Source: Sandaracinus amylolyticus
GTDB taxonomy: Bacteria; Myxococcota_A; Polyangia; Polyangiales; Sandaracinaceae
DNA: 64,000 bases
Reading direction: 5' to 3'
NCBI RefSeq assembly: GCF_000737325.1
Contig: NZ_CP011125.1
Span: 8,742,001 to 8,806,000 of the forward strand
A program made the translations under genes and the position numbers. The notes below the pieces were generated by a model. The model ran no database searches and had not been told where the DNA came from. It saw only the letters and a list, made by a program, of their open reading frames with translations. Below are positions 62,361 through 64,000 of the stretch, piece by piece (the stretch's first letter is position 1; each line of letters begins with the position of its first letter).

Positions 62361-63764
62361 GTGAAGGCGACGACGCGGACGATCCTGGTCACGATCGCGA
62401 TGGGGCTCGGTGCGTGCAGCGGTGGGAGCGAGGCGCCGCCCACACCGACCCGGCCCGCAGCCGCGCATCCCACGACGCCTCCACCGACCACGACGCCCGC
62501 GACGAGCGAGCCGACCGCCACGACCGAGCCCGCGGCGACGACGCCTCCGACGCCGCCGCCCGCGCCCGAGCCCGCCGCGGCGCAGGCCGATCCGCTGCGC
62601 GCGCGCATCCAGGCGGATCCCAACGACGCGCAGGCGCGCTGCGAGCTCGGGTGGCTCTACTTCGACGTGGGCAACCTCGACGGCGCGGACGCGGAGACGC
62701 GGCGTGGCGTCGCGACCCTCGAGAACGACTTCCGCCTCGCCGACGCCTCGAAGCGCAACACGCTCGGCGCGTGCCTCTACAACCGCGGGCGCATCGCGGA
62801 GGCGCGGGCGCGCGCGCTGACCGACGCGGAGGCGACGCGCACCGGCCTGACGAGCGCGCTCGGCGACTACGAGCGCTCGCTCTGGTATCGCGAGAACGAG
62901 GCGGTGCGCGGGCGATGGAACGACGTCGCGACCGAGCTCGGCCGCCGCGGCGAGCGACCGGAGACCGTGCCCGCGACGCTGTGGACCTACGCGACCGGGC
63001 GGGAGAACGAGGTGTGCGGCGCGCCGGTCGAGGAGGGCGACGACACGATCGGCGAGGACTCGACCGAGGGCAGCTGCGCGGTGCACGTCGAGGCGGTCGC
63101 GCGCGGTCGTGAGCGGCGACAGGCCGCGGTGATCTCGATCGGCGACTACGACGACGCGGGCACGCCCGATCAGGTCTGGGACGATCGCGGCGAGACCTCG
63201 TACGAGCTGCTCACGTTCGACGGACAGAGCTGGATCACGCGCGGGCCGGTGTACTCGGTCGAGGGGATGGACTCGACGGTCACGATCGATCTGCGCTTCC
63301 AGGACGTGCAGCCGGGCGGCGACCCCGAGGTCCTCGTGGTGGTCGAGGACGAGTGGTACATGGAGGCCGACGACGACGAGGACTACGAGTCGACCGACAC
63401 GTACGGCACGCACGGCGAGCTCTCGATCTGCGGCGTGCCCGAAGGCGCGACCGACATGCTCTGCGCGGAGATCGTCACGCGCGAGGAGAGCCACGGCGGT
63501 GAAGAAGAGCGCGTCGAGAGCGTCGCGGTGCGCTTCGCGGGCGAGGGGCGCGTGACGATCCGCGGCCGCATGGAGGGCGAGCGCGTGCGCGAGGAGACGA
63601 CGGTCGCGCAGATCTGGACCGACGAGCTCGCGGCGCGCGAGCGTGCCGCGCTCGAAGCGCAGCGACGCGCGCAGCAGGCCGCGACGCCGCCGCCCACGCC
63701 GCCGCGCGAGATCACCGGCACGACCACGCCGACGACGACCGGCGCGCCCACCGAGGTGCGCTGA
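62361..63764 (+). CDS. Lipoprotein with TPR-like segment
   Basis: A 467-residue protein from the GTG at 62361 with a strong GGAGG-type site. The signal peptide ends MGLGAC (lipobox). A Pro/Thr/Ala-rich spacer (about 25-75) is followed by a helical part resembling two TPR units (NDAQARCELGWLYFDVGNLDG, TLGACLYNRGRIAEA) and then a beta-rich domain with acidic loops (about 240-420). It ends in a Thr/Pro tail. Divergent from the sigma-54 activator. The function is unknown. Confidence 0.8.
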   Translation: MKATTRTILVTIAMGLGACSGGSEAPPTPTRPAAAHPTTPPPTTTPATSEPTATTEPAATTPPTPPPAPEPAAAQADPLRARIQADPNDAQARCELGWLYFDVGNLDGADAETRRGVATLENDFRLADASKRNTLGACLYNRGRIAEARARALTDAEATRTGLTSALGDYERSLWYRENEAVRGRWNDVATELGRRGERPETVPATLWTYATGRENEVCGAPVEEGDDTIGEDSTEGSCAVHVEAVARGRERRQAAVISIGDYDDAGTPDQVWDDRGETSYELLTFDGQSWITRGPVYSVEGMDSTVTIDLRFQDVQPGGDPEVLVVVEDEWYMEADDDEDYESTDTYGTHGELSICGVPEGATDMLCAEIVTREESHGGEEERVESVAVRFAGEGRVTIRGRMEGERVREETTVAQIWTDELAARERAALEAQRRAQQAATPPPTPPREITGTTTPTTTGAPTEVR

Positions 63765-64000
63765 TCAGCGGCAGTCCCAGACGCGCGCGACGACGACACC
63801 GGAGGACACGGTGTCGTGCGCGATCGTGCACGACGCGAGCGCAGCCTCGTGCTGGTCGAGCTCGTACGCGAATCGCTGCGAGATCACCCACTGCGCGCCT
63901 GCGCCGCGGTGCTCGATCAGATCGTCGCGCAGCGGATCGTGGAGGTCGCGACAGCTCGTGCGGTACTCGACGCGCTCGCCCTCGCCGGCGTGCGCGTTGA
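63765..64000 (-). CDS. C-terminal part of a gene cut by the window edge
   Basis: On the minus strand the frame is open from the window edge to a TGA at 63767-63765, giving 77 residues (YRTSCRDLHDPLRDDL ... VVVARVWDCR). Three cysteines suggest an exported or disulfide-bonded protein. The stop lies directly next to the stop of the convergent lipoprotein gene. The amino end is missing, so no family call is possible. Confidence 0.55.
   Translation of the reverse strand, partial: NAHAGEGERVEYRTSCRDLHDPLRDDLIEHRGAGAQWVISQRFAYELDQHEAALASCTIAHDTVSSGVVVARVWDCR

Overview
The window is about 64 kb of very GC-rich DNA with dense, mostly real coding on both strands, many GTG starts and four-base stop/start overlaps. 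It looks like the chromosome of a myxobacterium, probably of the Polyangiales/Sandaracinus type. The reasons are paired Ser/Thr kinases, many lipoproteins, AgmX-type C-terminal domains, cysteine-framed D-x-D-x-D-G repeat surface proteins, an encapsulin with myxobacterial-type cargo tags, and a retron-like reverse transcriptase with a long N-terminal extension. The genus is an inference. I see no rRNA, tRNA or CRISPR array.

Layout. 0-7 kb: a membrane protein cut by the window edge, the FtsK/SpoIIIE DNA translocase, a lipoprotein, a 42-bp tandem repeat array and two proteins of unknown function. 7-11 kb: a minus-strand cluster built on an ECF42-type sigma factor and its DGPF (YCII) partner, with VOC, DoxX, membrane and hydrolase genes. 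10.7-17.4 kb: methyltransferase, Uma2 nuclease, two overlapping Ser/Thr kinases, and a three-gene membrane/lipoprotein operon. 17.5-19 kb: an IS110-family element beside a degenerate receiver protein. 19.5-26.4 kb: GST, LysR regulator, acyl-CoA oxidase, PAP2 phosphatase, a shortened MFS carrier and an amidohydrolase. 26.4-28 kb: retron-like reverse transcriptase preceded by hairpin-rich DNA. 28-30.3 kb: secreted protein, ECF sigma factor and a frameshifted putative anti-sigma gene. 30.4-32.4 kb: an encapsulin operon with an unfamiliar cargo carrying two loading tags. 32.4-42.7 kb: two AgmX-domain proteins, GST, BioA, a glycogen-debranching-type glucosidase, a lipoprotein, a CheY-like regulator and Lnt. 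42.7-45.5 kb: repeat-rich DNA, an XRE regulator, an ATP-grasp protein and a partial tandem duplication containing a hairpin-ended element. 45.5-51.7 kb: a five-gene operon of two SNase-type nucleases, a 12-repeat calcium-binding-type lipoprotein, a porin-like barrel with the same repeat and a further lipoprotein. 51.8-54.4 kb: YceI protein, a metallopeptidase-like lipoprotein and a 41-bp tandem array. 54.4-57.5 kb: a four-gene operon of a short cysteine peptide, an MNIO (DUF692) enzyme, its DUF2063 partner and an FGE-sulfatase-domain lipoprotein. 57.5-64 kb: repeat and terminator DNA, two lipoproteins, an FHA-GAF-sigma54 activator, another lipoprotein and a cut gene.

The strongest candidates for undescribed biology are the encapsulin operon with the double-tagged cargo, the MNIO peptide operon ending in an FGE-domain lipoprotein, the retron-like locus, and the nuclease/repeat/porin operon. 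The intergenic DNA is unusually structured: three separate tandem arrays with 40-42-bp units, two long-arm inverted repeats, a perfect 32-bp palindrome and two copies of a ~205-bp element with inverted ends.
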